Position numbers and translations under genes: made by a program. The notes beneath the pieces are model-generated. The model was given only the letters and a program-made list of their open reading frames with translations. It did no database searches and was not told where the DNA came from. This document shows positions 6,600 to 7,356 of a stretch of 7,356 bases of DNA, piece after piece. Origin of the DNA: JAAUQA01 sp036351435 (GTDB lineage Bacteria > Pseudomonadota > Gammaproteobacteria > Competibacterales > Competibacteraceae); assembly GCA_036351435.1 (NCBI GenBank), contig JAZBPA010000226.1, positions 1-7,356 of the forward strand. The letters run 5' to 3'. Numbering within the stretch: the first letter of the stretch is position 1; every line of letters begins with the position of its first letter.

Positions 6600-7356
6600 C
6601 GGTTTCCTCCTTATCCAAACCGTACAGCGCCAATGCTTCCAGACACTGACGACGCTGTCCTTCACCATGAGCCGGAGGCAAGACACGGTCTGGTAGCCGC
6701 AAGCCATAATCCTGCTGATCGGCTTCGGCTTTCAGTACCCATTGACAAAGCTGCGCCAGCCGCACTTCCAATGGTTCTGGAGCCAACCATTCCCAATCCA
6801 GCCACAACTCCAAGCGAGTCTGATCGACAAAACGCTTAACCGGTAGTTCAGCGCTGCGGGCCGCCGATTTCCAGGCAATATGTCGGGGCGAGTCACCCGG
6901 ACGATACGCGCGTAAACCCGCATAATCCTCGCTGCCGCTGCCCGATTCGCCGACGCTGCCTCCTTGAGTGCGTTTGGCTTCCAAGGGCAACGGACGTTTA
7001 CCTTGGGGACGGGGATAGACTAAACAAGTCTGTTCAAATTCGACCCAACTCCACGCTTGAAACAGCCCTAGCGGGAACCGTGTCAACACCTTGAGCCGTC
7101 CCGGTCGCAACCGGCCCCGCCGGGTGGCAGGAATAGCCAATACTACGGTAGCGCGGTCTTGTGCCGGCACGTTGACGTAACAGGGCTCTCCGCTGGGGGC
7201 TTGCAAAGCGATCCCGTAACGATCTTGTGGGTCAGGATTGTCTAATTGATAGGAAAACTGCGCATCCTGGCCGACGAACACCGGTTCGGCTTTGCCGGGA
7301 TGAATCCGTAAACGCAACAGCGTGTCGTGACTGCGCCGCATGGCGTCCAACCCCAC
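6586..7356 (-). CDS. DUF58 domain protein, N-terminal part cut off by the window edge
   Basis: The visible 256 residues lack the N-terminal membrane segments usual in DUF58 proteins. The GTG at the window edge is therefore probably an internal Val codon and not the start. A beta-rich region includes RRGRLRPGRLKVLTRFPLG (79-97), with the RG and T-x-FPLGLF pattern found in members paired with tgpA. The DUF58 hallmark follows: SGSEDYAGLRAYRPGDS (140-156) and then PRHIAWKSAAR (157-167), with PVKRF at 172-176. The C-terminal part (about 180-256) resembles the von Willebrand A-like fold reported for this family but has no clear metal-ion site. Its biochemical role is unknown. In many proteobacteria the order is moxR, DUF58 gene, tgpA, and a MoxR AAA+ ATPase gene may lie just beyond the window. 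The last codons contain the tgpA ribosome-binding site, and the stop codon falls downstream of the proposed tgpA TTG start, so the two are probably co-translated. Confidence 0.92.
   Translation of the reverse strand: MGLDAMRRSHDTLLRLRIHPGKAEPVFVGQDAQFSYQLDNPDPQDRYGIALQAPSGEPCYVNVPAQDRATVVLAIPATRRGRLRPGRLKVLTRFPLGLFQAWSWVEFEQTCLVYPRPQGKRPLPLEAKRTQGGSVGESGSGSEDYAGLRAYRPGDSPRHIAWKSAARSAELPVKRFVDQTRLELWLDWEWLAPEPLEVRLAQLCQWVLKAEADQQDYGLRLPDRVLPPAHGEGQRRQCLEALALYGLDKEETVVQA
6605..6610 (-). promoter_or_regulatory. Strong ribosome-binding site deciding the tgpA start
   Basis: On the minus strand GGAGGA (6610 down to 6605) lies within the last codons of the DUF58 gene. The core GGAGG ends 6 bases before the in-frame TTG at 6599-6597, an ideal distance. 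It is 24 bases before the ATG at 6581, which is too far for normal initiation. It therefore supports a TTG start and coupling of tgpA to the DUF58 gene. Confidence 0.6.

Noticed and set aside
6600..6707. Upstream ATG at 6707 extending TgpA by 36 residues
   Set aside because: The extension lies in the DUF58 coding region and does not look like a TgpA N-terminus; the strong ribosome-binding site at 6610-6606 points to 6599.
1..7356. Mobile elements, CRISPR arrays, tRNA genes or riboswitches
   Set aside because: No repeats, transposase motifs, clover-leaf patterns or long untranslated leaders were found; the window is almost fully coding with conserved families.

Overview
The window reads as a chromosomal segment of a proteobacterium, most likely a gammaproteobacterium. 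The support is an AmpD very close to the enterobacterial enzyme, a class I fructose-1,6-bisphosphatase of the beta/gammaproteobacterial type, and a DUF58-TgpA pair like that of Pseudomonas. Base composition is moderate and even. I see no tRNA, rRNA, insertion sequence, CRISPR array or long repeat. A finer placement, for example a methanotroph or another one-carbon or autotrophic lineage, would be a guess.

Left part, plus strand (1-1428): the 3' part of fbp (gluconeogenesis or Calvin-type sugar phosphate metabolism) is followed by ampD (peptidoglycan recycling), the two sharing one base in a TAATG junction. Middle part, plus strand (about 1503-4573): two genes overlap by 4 bases (ATGA). The first encodes an unusual three-part protein: a response-regulator receiver domain, a degenerate glutaredoxin-like domain and a thioredoxin-reductase-like flavoprotein. 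The second encodes a soluble histidine kinase with an N-terminal cyclic-nucleotide-binding-like domain. Together they look like a two-component pair whose output is a flavoenzyme rather than a DNA-binding protein. Both dithiol motifs expected of the enzyme's parent families are absent. This is the most interesting item in the window.

Right part, minus strand (4614-7356): a transglutaminase-like membrane protein (TgpA type) lies downstream of a DUF58 protein whose 5' end leaves the window. This is the end of the common moxR-DUF58-tgpA cluster, linked to envelope or periplasmic functions. The tgpA start is best explained by a TTG codon placed 6 bases after a strong GGAGG ribosome-binding site inside the DUF58 gene. 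The kinase gene and tgpA converge across a 40-base gap without a convincing terminator. The rest of the window is almost all coding; the only other gap is about 74 bases (1429-1502).
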